Assembly (NCBI RefSeq): GCF_030272615.1
Contig: NC_081413.1
Span: 184,369,451 to 184,433,450, forward strand
Length of the DNA stretch: 64,000 bases
Source: Cryptomeria japonica
Lineage: Eukaryota > Streptophyta > Pinopsida > Cupressales > Cupressaceae
Direction: 5' to 3'
Part shown: piece by piece, positions 10,901-22,928 of the stretch
How the letters are laid out: every line of letters begins with the position of its first letter
Numbering within the stretch: the first letter of the stretch is position 1
Notes under the pieces: model-generated
What the model was told of the DNA's origin: nothing
Database searches by the model: none
What the model saw: the letters and a program-made list of their open reading frames with translations, nothing else
Translations under genes and position numbers: made by a program

Positions 10901-12020
10901 ATGTGGTCATGTTATGACACTATACAAAATCCTCTATTGGTTTTTGAAGACCCGGATCCATTTGCCCATGCCAACACTTTCTTGATTGCAACAAAAAACG
11001 TCAGATGAGTTCAATGAAAATTTGCACAATAACCTAACTTTCAATCCGCTCTTCATGACACCAAACTGTTAGCTCGTACGTGTTTGTGTGGTTGGTTTTA
11101 TGCCATGCATGCCTATTTTTTGCTCTCCAACTTGTCTGAACGATCCATGCCACACCCTGCTGGCCATCTCACTTAAGTGCTCAAAGAATGAAAAGTTGTC
11201 AAACTTTAGTGACACATTTCTTGATGCTCGTGAGACATACTAATGAGCCGTGTTACTATACAAAAGCCTCTTTTAGTTTTTGAAGACAGATCCATTTGTC
11301 CGTGCTAACACTTTCTTGGTTGCGACAAAAAGCGTCAAATGAGTTCAATGAAAAGTTGCACAACATCCTAACTTTCAATCTGCTCATTGTGGCATCAAAC
11401 TGTTAGCTTGTGCATGTCCATGTGGCCAGGTTTATCCTATGCATGCCTTTGTTTCTCTCTCCAACTTGTCTGATCGATCTGGTCCACATTCTATCGATCA
11501 TCTCGCTTAAGTTCTCAAAGCACAAAAAATTGTCAAACTTTAGTGATGTGTTTTTTGATGCCTGTGAGACATACTAATGAGTCATCTGATCCTATGGGGT
11601 AGTGTTATGACACTATACAAAAGAATCTCTCAGTTTTTGAAGACCTGGATCTATTTTCTCATACCAACACTTTCTCAATTGCAACAAAGAGCATCAGGTG
11701 AGTTTAATGAAAAGTTGCACAACACCTTAACTTTCAATCCGCTCATCGTGGCATTAAACTGTTAGCTCGTATGCATCCATGTGGCCATTTTTATGTGAGG
11801 TATACCTTCATTTCTCTCTCCAACTCGTTTGATCGATCTAGGCCACAACCTACTGGCCATCTCACTTAAGTGCTCAAAGCATGAAAAGTTGCCAAAATTT
11901 GGCGACATGTTCCTTGGCACCCGTGAGACATACTAACGAGTTGTTTGATCCTACAGGGTCATCTTACAACACTATACAAGAACCTCTCTCATATTTTGAA
12001 GACCTAGATCCATTTGGCCA
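7985..12020. repeat. Tandem array of ~350-bp units (about 11 copies)
   Basis: The landmark GAGTTCAATGAAAAGTTGCA recurs at 8197, 8547, 8896, 9253, 9615, 9960, 10310, 10648, 11007, 11341 and 11700, at intervals of 334-362 bases. Other recurring landmarks are GACACACCCTA, GTTATGACACTCTACATAAAC and CCATGCCAACACTTTCTCGG. Units in the right third (after ~10800) share variants such as AAAAAGCGTCA instead of AAAAAGTGTAAA, so there are sub-families. A partial unit opens the array. Open frames of 60-110 codons occur by chance in several units but are not conserved, so I read this as satellite-like DNA. Confidence 0.85.
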
Positions 12021-12134
12021 TTGCGATAATTATTCTATTGGTCGTTACAATTACTAGTGGCTTGGGCTAATTGTAAGATACTTGATTAACTTAATGAATT
12101 AACTCTTCTTTATCTATATTGGGTATAACCTAAG

Positions 12135-13387
12135 TGTTAGTAGTAGCCAAGAAGGAAGACTAAGAGGGGGAGGGGGGTGAATCATTCTTCACCGGAACAA
12201 CAAACTTAACAACAAAAAAAGATCTCATAAACTGCAGTAATAAGACAGATAAGTAGATTGAAAGCACAACACATAACACCAAGATTTTGATGTGGAAAAC
12301 CTAGTTAAGGGAAAAACCACGATGGAAACCTACCCATAGTAAGATGATACTCTACAGTAGTATGTGAAAATATTACAATGGGGAATGCACATGCATTTAG
12401 GCACACTGCCTAGAGCTCATTGCTCAAAAGACAATGACCCAAAAGGCTACAACCCATAGGGAAGTCTCACTGACTTACAATAAGATTCAGACTACAATAT
12501 GAAAGAAATGAATTGAAAGAATAACATCTCCAAATGCCTAATTATAGTTTTGGCTAAGAAAAGATGTCTGCTCTGTAACACCAATCTCTCCTCAAACTCA
12601 ACACTGAAGGATAAATATCTTGTTCGCGCATAAACCTCTCTCTGATAATGCAAACATAACGTCGACACCTAAATTACAATATCTCCTATATATACAATTC
12701 ATCAACTTTGGTAACAAGGTCAACTAAACCCTCAACCCTCAATTACAAAATTATATCACACGACACAAAGATCAACCACTGGACCAATATAATGGTTTAC
12801 ATAGCATAACATGGACCTAATTCAAATTCCTAAACAATCAACACCATTGGAAATCATGCCAAGATCAATCGCAACATGCTACACCACTTAGAAAATAACA
12901 TAATACGAAAATAATCACCAGTTGATAGAAACCACCAAAAAGTCACACAATGATCAATGTAGATCACCAAAATAAATAGGAAATGACTAGGAAACACCAA
13001 CAAGAATGTTATAATCATCAAGAACATCTATACCAACACCACTTATCAAATCTTCATCTGTCAACGTTTAAAAGCTCAAGAACACAACCAATCGGTAACT
13101 GTCACGAAGAAAGATAACTTGTGGAGCACCAAATCATGATCCATCTGAAATGAGGATACACAAGACCATCCCAAGAAATATCCCAAAATCTCAACACGAG
13201 ATCTGATCATATCAGAATATACCGGAGGATATACCAAACTCTACAAAATAGTGATCAACAAAACAACACTGCAAAACGAATCATAAGATCTTCCCAATCT
13301 ACAATGACCAGAGTAATACAAAAGAATATGTTGACATAAATGACAACAACATATCCTAGTAGCAACAATAACCAACAATATCCAACA
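12135..13387 (-). repeat. 3' LTR of the outer copia element
   Basis: On the plus strand it opens TGTTAGTAGTAGCC and closes ATATCCAACA. It matches the split right LTR throughout, for example GAAGGAAGACTnAGAGGGGG near the start and CACGAAGAAAGATAA in the distal third. A TATATATA box on the minus strand lies at 12687-12694. The bipartite copia motif (TGTGGAAAACC...GGGAAAAACC) lies at 12291-12318. Confidence 0.92.
12687..12694 (-). promoter_or_regulatory. Probable LTR TATA box
   Basis: TATATATA reads on the minus strand in the middle of the LTR, in the context GTATATATAGG. The equivalent position of the right LTR is where the gypsy element inserted. Confidence 0.55.
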
Positions 13388-13400
13388 ATCTCCCCCTTTG
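13388..13400 (-). promoter_or_regulatory. Polypurine tract of the outer copia element
   Basis: Reading the minus strand, CAAAGGGGGAGAT ends immediately before the LTR. It lies within TGCCATCAATGCCAAAGGG, the same arrangement as in the elements at 7119 and 63840. Confidence 0.88.
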
Positions 13401-13681
13401 GCATTGATGGCAACATATGAATGTGAAAAATAGTCAATGCAAAGAAAGAAGATATCACCAGCAAACTCCAGCAAACTGCCCCCAAGATCATGACATATAA
13501 AGAAGTTTTCACATGATCTCTCTCCCCCTTTGAGAGAAATGCCAAAGATCTCAAAATAGATTAAAAAACTCACTCTCTTTCTAAAACACATACTACTCCA
13601 ACAAAGGAGCAACACCAACTCATCAATTCGGATAAAAGGATAAGACTGTGAAGTCCACCAGATTGATGCAAGTTAATGCAT

Positions 13682-14035
13682 CTAGTTCTCATCAAGAGGG
13701 GTGGATACCCCTAACTTGTCTCTCAAATAGAAAAATGTATCTACAGGCAAAGGCTTAGTGAAAATATCAGCTATTTGTTCCTTTGTAGATACATACTCCA
13801 GCTTCACCTTCTCTTCAATAACTTGCTCCCTCAAGTAATGATATTTGATTGACACATGCTTAGTCTTTGAATGTTGCACCGAATTCTTTGACATGTTAAT
13901 AGCACTGGAATTATCATAGTATATAATAGTAGGCTCATCATAAATAACTCTGATATCCTTCAACATTTGCTTCATCCAAACTACCTGAGTGCAATTACTA
14001 GAAACAACAATGTACTCAGCTTCAACAGTAGATAA
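13682..14035 (-). pseudogene. Copia RNase H C-terminal fragment
   Basis: The minus strand encodes the C-terminal half of a Ty1/copia RNase H. It starts within STVEAEYIV, where the Glu is catalytic, continues through the conserved YYDNSSAINMSKN with its catalytic Asp and the TKHVSIKYHYLRE segment, and ends with the usual EQIADIFTKPLP and a stop at 13682. The N-terminal half of the domain lies about 4.5 kb away at 18551 onward. The 4,515-bp insertion at 14036-18550 cuts between the codons for LS and TVEAEY. The fragment is otherwise open. Confidence 0.88.
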
Positions 14036-17000
14036 TGTAGTGTCCACCCTTGATTGGAATTGTTTTGAATAGACTTGACTTTTATTTCATGCTTGATAGA
14101 CTTATCTAGATGATTTATGATGTTTTGGATTATGATTATACATGTGTTCCAGTACTCATTTTGATGCTAGACATTACTTGGACATATGTTATTTTGATGA
14201 TTTATATGGATGATGACACTATCATTATTGATCGTGTGATTTGATGGATATATGAGCTTGATGGATCCTATATGTATTACTATGATGATGGATTATTGAT
14301 GATTTATATTGATCATGGATTTGATGCTATTATGATTTCACTAATCCTATTTCATGATTATATATGATGAGACATTATGAGATGTGCTTTGATTATTGTA
14401 TGGCTGTCTTAATGAAGGGATGATCTCACATCACTCATTGCGAGTGAGACGTGTCATCGTGATCCCCAATCACTTGTCTGTTATGATGTATATGCGTATG
14501 TTGTATTGTTGCCTTGTGGTTGCAGGATTTGCAGGTACTAGACATTGACTCCATCTGGCTTCACAGGTCTGAGTGTTTCTTTAAATCCCAATGGCATGTG
14601 GTTCGGAGATGACATGAGTTCCTTGCACATACTCTAGGTCTAAGTTGTTCACTGTGAGTTTTTAGCGTCTTGGCATAATTGGCCACGTCAGTTAGTGAGT
14701 TGTGGTTCTATGAGTATGCTAGCCTATTGTTGATTTATTTGATGCATTTATGTGTGACTTTGTAGATATTAGTGTTTAATTTCATTGAATGGATTATTGG
14801 CTAGAGTATTTAATTATTTGATTTATAATGTTTATTTATTTCATGTTGTTTAATATTTATTTAATATTTATTGTTTAATCTTTATTGAGGTTGACCCTTA
14901 TTTATTTATTTATTTATTGCCTATGGTTTAGTTGTTTATTTGGTATTTAATGATTAATATTTTATTTGGTACTTTAATTATTTTATGAGCCTTTGAGTTA
15001 TTTGATTATTAAATCCGCATTTTATTTATTTATTTATGGCTTGTGTTTTATTTATTCAAGTTTAACTTTTATTTAAGTGGGGTGTATAAACACTTTAGAA
15101 TAAAATAATAATATTATTGCCCACTTGTTTTGTATAAACATGTTTTATGTTTATTCTACCTACCCTTTACTCTCATTGGTTGAATTTGAAATGGGAGGAT
15201 GAAATTATAATATATGGTGGGTTGGTAAAATAAACTCTAGAATAGAATATTTTGATTGGTTCTGGTGGAGGCTGGGGTTTTTGGTTTATTGTATGGCTTT
15301 TTATTTTGATTGCCGAGATGGTTTTCAGGTTGCTTCTTCCTGAAAGTTTTTTGCAAAATTTTCTCTTTGGCATTTGAATCTTGGTTTTGGATTTGGACTT
15401 GGAGCTCTTCCTCAACTACTTTCCATACCACGGGTTGCAGGTTGGAGCTCTTTTACTTTTGTATTTTAATTTTTTATTGTCCTTGTGTATGCTCCGTGCT
15501 TGCAAATGATTTCTAGGAGCTTGGGTAGTTTATAATTTATTTTATATATATTGATATAGTTTCAAAAATATAATGGGGATGGATTTATTTACATGGTTTA
15601 ATATAGCTTTTGGAAATGTATTTTCTTTGTATTCTGGGTTTTAATGTGATTGTCGTTCATAGCTCTGCATATATATTTTCCTCCCTGTGAATTTTTCCCA
15701 TGTGTGAGCATTTAGCATTGTTGAGAAGTTTATGTGATTTCCCTATGGTCCTTGTTTGTTATGTGATCATTGTGTTGCCTTAAAGTCTCTTTGTGAGCTT
15801 CTTGGAAGGTGTTTGAGTCTGTAATTGCAAGATTGTATTACGTTATATCTTTCTTTGTAGTCTGTGATTTCTTAATATGTTTATATCAATATTTTGGTAA
15901 TGCCTGGGCATCTCTATTAAGCCTTTATTCGAGCCTTTTGGTTAAGATTTCAATTTTATTTTTGAGTCATAAAATTTCTATTTCCATGTGTCATTCTAAG
16001 TAAATGCATGACTTAAACATATGCACTATTTTCCTTTGTTCATGCGGTGTCTAAAGTTGTGTATGCACTACCCTGTGCAGTGTATGCACTGCCAGATAGG
16101 GGGAATGCACTGAAAATTAGAAAATGCATTGTTTTGATATGCATATGTGCTATTTCGCTTGGTGAATGCCTTGTTTTAATTTGTAAAAGTGTTGTAGAAA
16201 AGATCATAAGCATTGCAGAAGTCAACAAAAGTGTTGTACTGCTTAACATATGCGCTGTTCTACCCAGTTTTGGTATTTTGACCAATTTGCTCAATTTTAT
16301 TTGGATTTTTGGATTTGATTCCCATACCAGAGGCTTGTTTTGGGTTTGTTGATGATTTCCATATTTATACCTGATCTGATTTGATGTATTTCATTGATTT
16401 TATGCTTATTTGCCTTCCTATGTCATTGTGGATGCATTGGTTCTCTCTCCCATGTTGATGAACCATGGTTGAAGAGGAGATGTTATTGCTGTTTTGGACT
16501 AGTAAGAGAGTAGGACTTGTTGTGGTTTTATTTTCATATTGACAACAAATTCGATGGCTTTGTTATGCCTTTGTATTTATTGGCCAAGAGGCTCATTTGT
16601 TATACTTGTTGTTGTTGTAATCATGTGTTTATTGTAAGAGTATGTTTGGATGTATTTGGCTGCATATGGATGTTTATGTTTTCAGATTTTCATTATGGAT
16701 TAGAGCCTCTTGTGATTTATTGTTGGACTAGTTTAGGGGGAGTGGGCTTCCTTGTGACGACTGGGGTCATGAGAGATAGGCTTACATGAGGTTCCTTGTA
16801 AGGATGCATGAAGTCTAGACCGCCAGGGCACATTGGGAGTTTACCATGATTGTAAACAAGTGATAACATAATAATAAATTAATGGGATGGGTAAAAAATT
16901 CACTAAACAAGATAATGAATAGTTGTGAACCCCATGACTTGATCCTAGGGAGGATGTTTTAGGATAGGCATGGGAAGGCCATTGCGATGGCATGTCAATC

Positions 17001-18550
17001 TCCCCTGATCTCTCATAGGCTGATATGGCTCCACATGTCCATCAGGCTTGTGCCTTATGTTATAGTATTTGCTATGTTGAGGATGGCATGTGATGACACT
17101 CCACTCCTACATGTGTCCCCTTGTTGATTGTTGATAGCCTTGTTGATATGTATTTATGACTTGTTGTTTTGTAAGCCTATGTGAGTTTCTTACTTGTGAC
17201 TACTTGTGATAGGTTCATGATTGAGAGTCCTTGCATGTGTCTTGTCTCTTTGGTTGTTGAGTGTCAGCCTAGATGTACTATAGTGTGTGTTGGGACCTTG
17301 TGTCATCTCCTAGCATGGGGGGTGGTTCCTTTGGTTCCACATGGTCAGGTGGTTGGTGATTTTCAACCATTGGGATGTTCTCTTGGATTCTTCATGCATG
17401 GATGTGGATTCTTCTCATTATAGTAGCTTATGGATGTTCTTGTAACAGATATGTAATGGATATATTGGATTCATGTAATGTATTACCTTGTAAAATTAGA
17501 TGGAATCATGTGTTAGGAATGAGTTGTACTCATGATATAATATTCATATGATTGTAATTGTATTGTAGTTGGTATTTAGGATTATGACATGATTTGTAAT
17601 AATGAGACTATGGGATGTATAGTGATGATCTTGTATAATGAAAGTAAATGTTTAACATGTACTTAGTTGTTATAATGGATTTACATTTTTAATAGAATGG
17701 ATTCATGTTATTGTTGTATTAGTTCAGATTCCATGGTTGTCATCTAGAAGTAGACTTATATGTGCAAGATCCTTGAGTAAATGAAATGAATAAGATGTAG
17801 GAATTGTAGTTGATAAATGAATATCATGTAGATAGGATGTCATTCATATGATTGCATTGGAAATTAGGAAATATGCATAGAATGTAAGATGATTAGATTA
17901 AAGAGAAGAATTAAAATACTTACATTAATGCATTTAGGATTCAAGATAAGGAAATGATCATTTTAGGAATTTAAATGCATGTGTAGTATGGATAAAAGAT
18001 AAGTATGAATGATTATGTTTAAGCATTAGTATTGCAAATACCATGGTAGATGGATAATGATCATGTAGTTAGGAAATGGCTAAGGGATAAAACACATTTG
18101 GATTTGGTGTATAGAATGAATGTAGGATTAAGGGGGTTGTCTTGCATTTAAAAGAATAAATGTATCATGATAATTAAACGATAGAATAGTATGCATACCA
18201 TATTGGGTAAATAATCTAGTAAGTTGCGTATCTCTTGTAAGGAAATGAATATGATGTATTAGATTTAAGATTGATTAATAATAGATGAGTTGATCATGTG
18301 AGTAAATGTCATTATGGTAGTGAATAAGTAGTGACGTTAAAGTACCCTAGGGAGAAGTTAATGATGCAATGATATTCCTCTTGCGTAATTTAGTTAACAT
18401 GTTTAAGAATCATGTTCCTTATGTTTAATTGTTAATAGATATAAATTATAAATGGAGTTATGTGTTGCATTAGTTGATATTTAAAAAAAATGATCTCCAT
18501 TTAGTTTGTTAGATGCTTATTTTCTCTAGGGTATTTTGGTGGGCATTACA
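14036..18550. mobile_element. 4.5-kb solo LTR (probable)
   Basis: The segment opens TGTAGTGTCC and closes GGGCATTACA, and exact GATAA copies flank it (14031-14035, 18551-18555). Removing the segment and one GATAA restores the RNase H reading frame of the host copia element. There is no coding frame of credible quality inside, no polypurine tract or primer site next to an inner repeat, and I see no direct repeat between the two ends. A solo LTR of a large gypsy element therefore fits best. A non-coding derivative is the alternative. The ends on the minus strand (TGTAATGCCCACC) suggest that orientation, weakly. Confidence 0.75.
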
Positions 18551-19658
18551 GATAAGGACACTGAATCTTATTTCTTACTAGCCCATGAAACCAACTTCTT
18601 ACCAAAAAAGAATGCTCCATCGGTAGTGCTCTTCTAGTCATCAACATCACCAACCCAATCTGCATCAGTGTAGGCACATAGCATGAAATCACCATTCCTG
18701 AGATACCATAAACCATTATCCATAGTTCCCTTCAGGTATCTGAATATCCTCTTAACATGAGTGACATGAATCTCTTTCGAATCAACTTGATATCTAGCAG
18801 CCATGTACACATCATGCATAATGTCCAGTCTAGTCTGAGTAAGATATAGGAGTCCACCAACCGTAGATTTGTACAAACTCTGATTAGCTTTCAGAGATTC
18901 ATCATTCTTAGAAAAATTACAACCAGTCACCATAGGAGTTCCAACCAGTTTGGAGTCATCTAACCCAAACTTCTTCAACAATTCCTTCACATACTTAGTT
19001 TGAGATAGAAATATACCTTTTCCAGTCTGTGAAATCTGCAAACCTAAGAAGAATTTCATCTCACCAATCATAGACATGTGAAATTCTTTCCACATATCAC
19101 TGACAATCTTCTTGCTCAAGTCATCATCACCTCCAAAGATAATATCATCAACAAAGACTTCAACAATCGGGATGTTATCATTTTCTATCTTAAAGTGCAA
19201 ATTACTATCAGCAACACCTTTACTAAATCCCAATTTCAACAAATATTTATCTAGTCTAGCATACCAGGCTCTAGGGGTTTGCTTCAGTCCATAAAGAGAT
19301 TTTTTCAGTCTACATATCATGTCTCCATCATTTGACAATAAAAATCCATCAGGTTTCTCAATATAGACTTCTTCCTCAAGATCACCATTCAAAAAGGTAG
19401 ATTTGACATCCATTTGATATACCTTGAAATCTATATAAGTAGCATAAGAAAGCAACAATCTAACAACTTCAAGTTTGGCCATCAGAGAAAAAGCTCCTCA
19501 TAATTAATTCATTCTTTCTGAGAATATCCTTGCAAACCAGTCTAGCTTTATTTTTGACAAATTCACCGACTTCATTAAATTTGTTTCTGAACACCCATTT
19601 AGTACCAATAACATTCATATCCTTAGGTCCAGGCACAAGTTCCCAAGAATTATTCTTT
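18551..19658 (-). pseudogene. Copia reverse transcriptase and RNase H N-terminal part
   Basis: The minus strand carries an RVT_2-type reverse transcriptase. It includes NSWELVPGPK and GTKWVFRNK, then YQMDVKSTFLNGDLEEEVYI, the SLYGLKQTPRAWY signature and FVDDIIFGG, a variant of the YVDD active site. The connection follows with SLYKSTVGGLLYL and the RNase H start YTDADWVGDVDD. A stop at 18634 follows DVDD and another follows WASKK near 18580. The N-terminal portion before 19482 is in a different frame, so at least one frameshift is present. This is the catalytic polymerase half of the outer copia element and it is inactive. Confidence 0.88.
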
Positions 19659-20699
19659 TCAACCCGATCTAGTTATTCTTCCATACCTCATCCAATTTTT
19701 ATCTTTACAAGCTTCAACAACATCTTTAGGTTCAACTTTAGAAACCAAGCACACTTCTTCAACATCTAAACTTCTTCTAGTCATTACACCTTTATTCTTA
19801 TCACCAATAATTTGATTTTCAGATTGATTCAGTCTTATATACCTTAGAGTCTTCTGATTGTTCTTATTTTCAGGCTCCTGCACTTCTTCACTGGCAACAG
19901 TAACATCCAGGTTAACTGTCTCTATCAGATCATTCTTCTTAGGTTCATCTGTTTGAATAGGAGCTAAAACAATATGTTGTCCATCATCATAACCACATTC
20001 TCTAATCTCTTTTCCAAGGTTCTCATCCACCTTCACATTTTCACTCTCCACTATCTTTCTCAGTCTCTTGTTGTAGCATGGATAGGTTTTTCTCTTTCTA
20101 GAATATCCCAAGAAAATCCTTTCATCACTTCTAGCATCAAAATTTCCTATATCCTCATCTCTCTTGATATAACATTTGCTACCAAATACTCTGAAATATC
20201 TCACAGTAGTAACATGAACAAACCATAACTTGTAGGGGGTCTTACCGGTATCACCTTTGATGTGAACAATGTTGAATGTGTAAACAACAATGCTAATAGC
20301 TTATTTCCAGTAAATCTTCATAACATTCCCTTCAATCAACATAGTCCTTGCAACATCCAAGATAGTTTTGTTATTCCTTTCAACAACTCCATTCTATTGA
20401 GGGGTTCTAGGAGTAGATAATTGTCTTCTAATCCCATGCTTATCACAGAATAAATTGAACTCACTAGAATAAAATTCGTCACCTCTATCAGATCTTAGAA
20501 ACTTCACCTTCAATCCAAACTCAGTCTCTACCTTTACTTTGAATATTTTGAATTTGTCCAATGCTTTTGATTTCTCCTTCAAAAAGACAACCCACATCAT
20601 CCTAGAATAATCATCAATTAGTAGCATAAAATATCTACCACCTTGCACACTTATAACATTTGTAGGTCCACATAGGTCATTATGCATAAGATCTAGCAA
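19659..20699 (-). pseudogene. Copia integrase core and C-terminal linker
   Basis: A single minus-strand frame carries the rve-type integrase core. It includes DLMHNDLCGP with the first catalytic Asp, YSRMMWVVFLKEKSKA, RSDRGDEF with the second Asp, and NGVVERNNKTI with the catalytic Glu. Next comes the RYFRVFGSKCYIKRDED segment and FLGYS, then a hydrophilic linker of about 130 residues that leads toward the reverse transcriptase. Stops occur after RTPQ at 20394 and before AISIVVY. The linker frame ends at 19659. The frame is the same as that of the protease segment just upstream. Confidence 0.87.
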
Positions 20700-20714
20700 T
20701 CCATCTGATGTATA

Positions 20715-21626
20715 CTATTTTCTCTTGAAATAAATCCTTGTTTGCTTACCCAACTGACATTCCTTACATACCGGATTAGCAGACTTAACAATCTTAGGCA
20801 GATCTCTAATAGCTTGTGTAGAATTGATCTTAATCATTGAATCAACATTTACATGACACATTCTCCTATACCACAACCAACTCTCATCAATCTGAGCAAT
20901 CAAACAACTTTTCTCACCAGCATTCAAATGAAACATGTTACCTTCAATTTTAGTTCCAGATGTAATCTCTACATTAGAGGCACTTAAGATCTTGCATTTT
21001 CCATCCTTGAGTTGTAGATCATACATTTTATCAACCATATGTCTAACACTCAAAATACTATGCTTCAAACCTTCAACATACAAGACATCATCAGTTTTAT
21101 GCTTACCATAAAAAGAAATAGAACCTTCCCCATAGATCACATAGGCTTTGTCATCTCCAAATATTACTATTCCACCATCATAACTTTCCATACTCACAAA
21201 TTTTCTTTTATCACCGGTCATATGATGTGAACAACCACTATCAATCACCCATTCATCTTTCTCTTCAACCTTATAAGCTAATGCTTTCTCCTCAATAGTA
21301 CAGCTAGTGGAATCAACAAGTAGAGGTCCATTTTCCTTAATGGCAAGGAATACAACTTCATCTCCTTTTGGTTCTTCATCTGTAATACCTTCATCAGTAG
21401 CATAATAACAGTTCTTCTGATTCCTATACTTTTGGTTAGGCTTGTAAGGCTTATTATACTTCTCATGCTTTTGATATCTATCATTCCTATCATGCTTATC
21501 AAACTTATCGTGCCTGTCATACTTAGCCATTCTCTTTGGGAATATAGAAGCAAAATGTCTTATCTGATTAAAAGAGAAACATTTCAAAGGCAACTCTCCA
21601 TCATACTTACCGGCTCCTTTAGGCAA
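20715..21626 (-). pseudogene. Copia gag knuckle, protease and pre-integrase segment
   Basis: From N to C this frame has a nucleocapsid region whose CCHC knuckle is damaged, because KCFSFNQIRHFASIF lacks the second and last Cys. A His/Lys/Tyr-rich linker and an acidic stretch follow. The aspartic protease comes next with WVIDSGCSHHMTGD, where DSG is catalytic. The zinc-binding pre-integrase region follows, with LWYRRMCHVN in place of the usual LWHRRMxHxN, so one His is lost, and CKECQLGKQ. A stop at 20715 separates it from the integrase core in the same frame. The lost Cys and His residues show it would be non-functional even without the stops. Confidence 0.87.
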
Positions 21627-22360
21627 TCTCTAGGCAATCATTGCTTCAAGTTAATCTAGCTCTCTTTCTTGCTCTTCCATCTCTCTTCTCTCTTCTTCAT
21701 ATCTAGATATTCTCTGAACTCACTTATCTCAAATGCAACAATCTTTCCAACTAGCATATCTCTTTTTATTGTAGTCACACTATGGATCTCATCAATAGAA
21801 ACAACCTTATGTTTATAAGAAGGAGGCAAAGATCTCAACACCTTAGAAATAATTTCATCTTCCTCAATGGTTCCACTAGCACATATGATACCTAGGACAA
21901 GATCATTCACCTTAATCATGAAAGAGTGTATGTTCTCATAATCTCCCATCTTCAACATCTCATATTTTTATTTTAAACTCCGCAACTTAGCAACCTTCAC
22001 CTGTTTATCACCTTCATACTGAATCTCAAGCTTCACCTAGACCTCATGTGCAATCTAAAGTCCCATTACATTTACCATTTCAAAATTAGTCAGAGCACTA
22101 AGAAATGCTTTATTCGCTCTAATATTATGTTCAACTTCCTTGATCTCATCATGAGTAGACGGTCCATTCAAAGGAACAATATAGGCATTCTTTGTAATCT
22201 TCCAATAATCTTCACCAAGACATTTCAAGTGTACTTACATCTGGTCCTTCTATATAGCATAGTTACTCCCATCAAATCTCAGATTATCCTTCTTAAAGAT
22301 AACACATTGAGATACCATCATAGATCTCCTCAAGAGATTAAGCTTCTACCAGAGGATCTA
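21627..22360 (-). pseudogene. Copia gag (UBN2-type) remnant
   Basis: The minus strand carries a capsid-like gag of the UBN2 family. HSFMIKVNDLVLGI, VLRSLPPSYKHKV and the following acidic EISEFREYLDMKKREERW helix match the typical order of plant copia gag. The open piece is 21656-21958, and it lies in a different frame from the protease segment. Upstream sequence toward the primer site retains gag-like pieces on shifted frames. Confidence 0.75.
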
Positions 22361-22372
22361 TCTCTGATACCA
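22361..22372 (-). promoter_or_regulatory. Primer binding site (initiator tRNA-Met)
   Basis: The minus strand reads TGGTATCAGAGA two bases after the end of the 5' LTR. This matches the 3' end of plant initiator tRNA-Met, which primes most plant copia elements. Confidence 0.85.
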
Positions 22373-22374
22373 AT

Positions 22375-22928
22375 TATTAGCAGCAACCAAGAAGGAAGAC
22401 TGAGAGGGGGGAGGGGTGAATTAGTCTTCACTGGAACAACAAACTTAACTACAAAAATAGATCTGATAATCTGCAGTAATAAGACAGATAAGAAAATTGA
22501 AAGCACAACACACAACACCAAGATTTTGACGTGGAAAACCCGATTAAGGGAAAAACCATGGTGGGAACCTACCCATAGTAAGATGATACTCTACAGTAGT
22601 ATGTAAAAATATTACAATGGGTAATGCACATGCATTCGGGAACAATTCCTAGAGCTCACTGCTCAAAAGATAATGAACTAGAAGGCTACAACCCTTAGGG
22701 AAGTCTCACTGACTCACAATAAGATTCAGACTACAATCCGAAAGAAATGAACTGAAAGAATAGCATCTCCAAATGCTAGATTACAGTTCCGGTTGATAAT
22801 AGATGTCTACTCTGTAACACCAATCTCTCCTCAAACTCAACACCAAAGGATAAATCTCTTGTTCACACATAAACCTCTCTCTGATAATGCAGACATCACA
22901 TCGACACCTAAATTGCAATATCGCCTAT
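22375..22928 (-). repeat. 5' LTR of the outer copia element, part 1
   Basis: This 554-base piece matches 12135-12688 of the left LTR. Its terminal TG is mutated to TA (TATTAGCAGCAACC). It breaks off at CGCCTAT, where the gypsy element begins, and resumes at 51936. Confidence 0.9.

Noticed and set aside
16047-16294. Repeated TGCACT/TGCATT words inside the 4.5-kb LTR
   Set aside because: Spacing is irregular and the copies are too short and variable to call a repeat or regulatory array.
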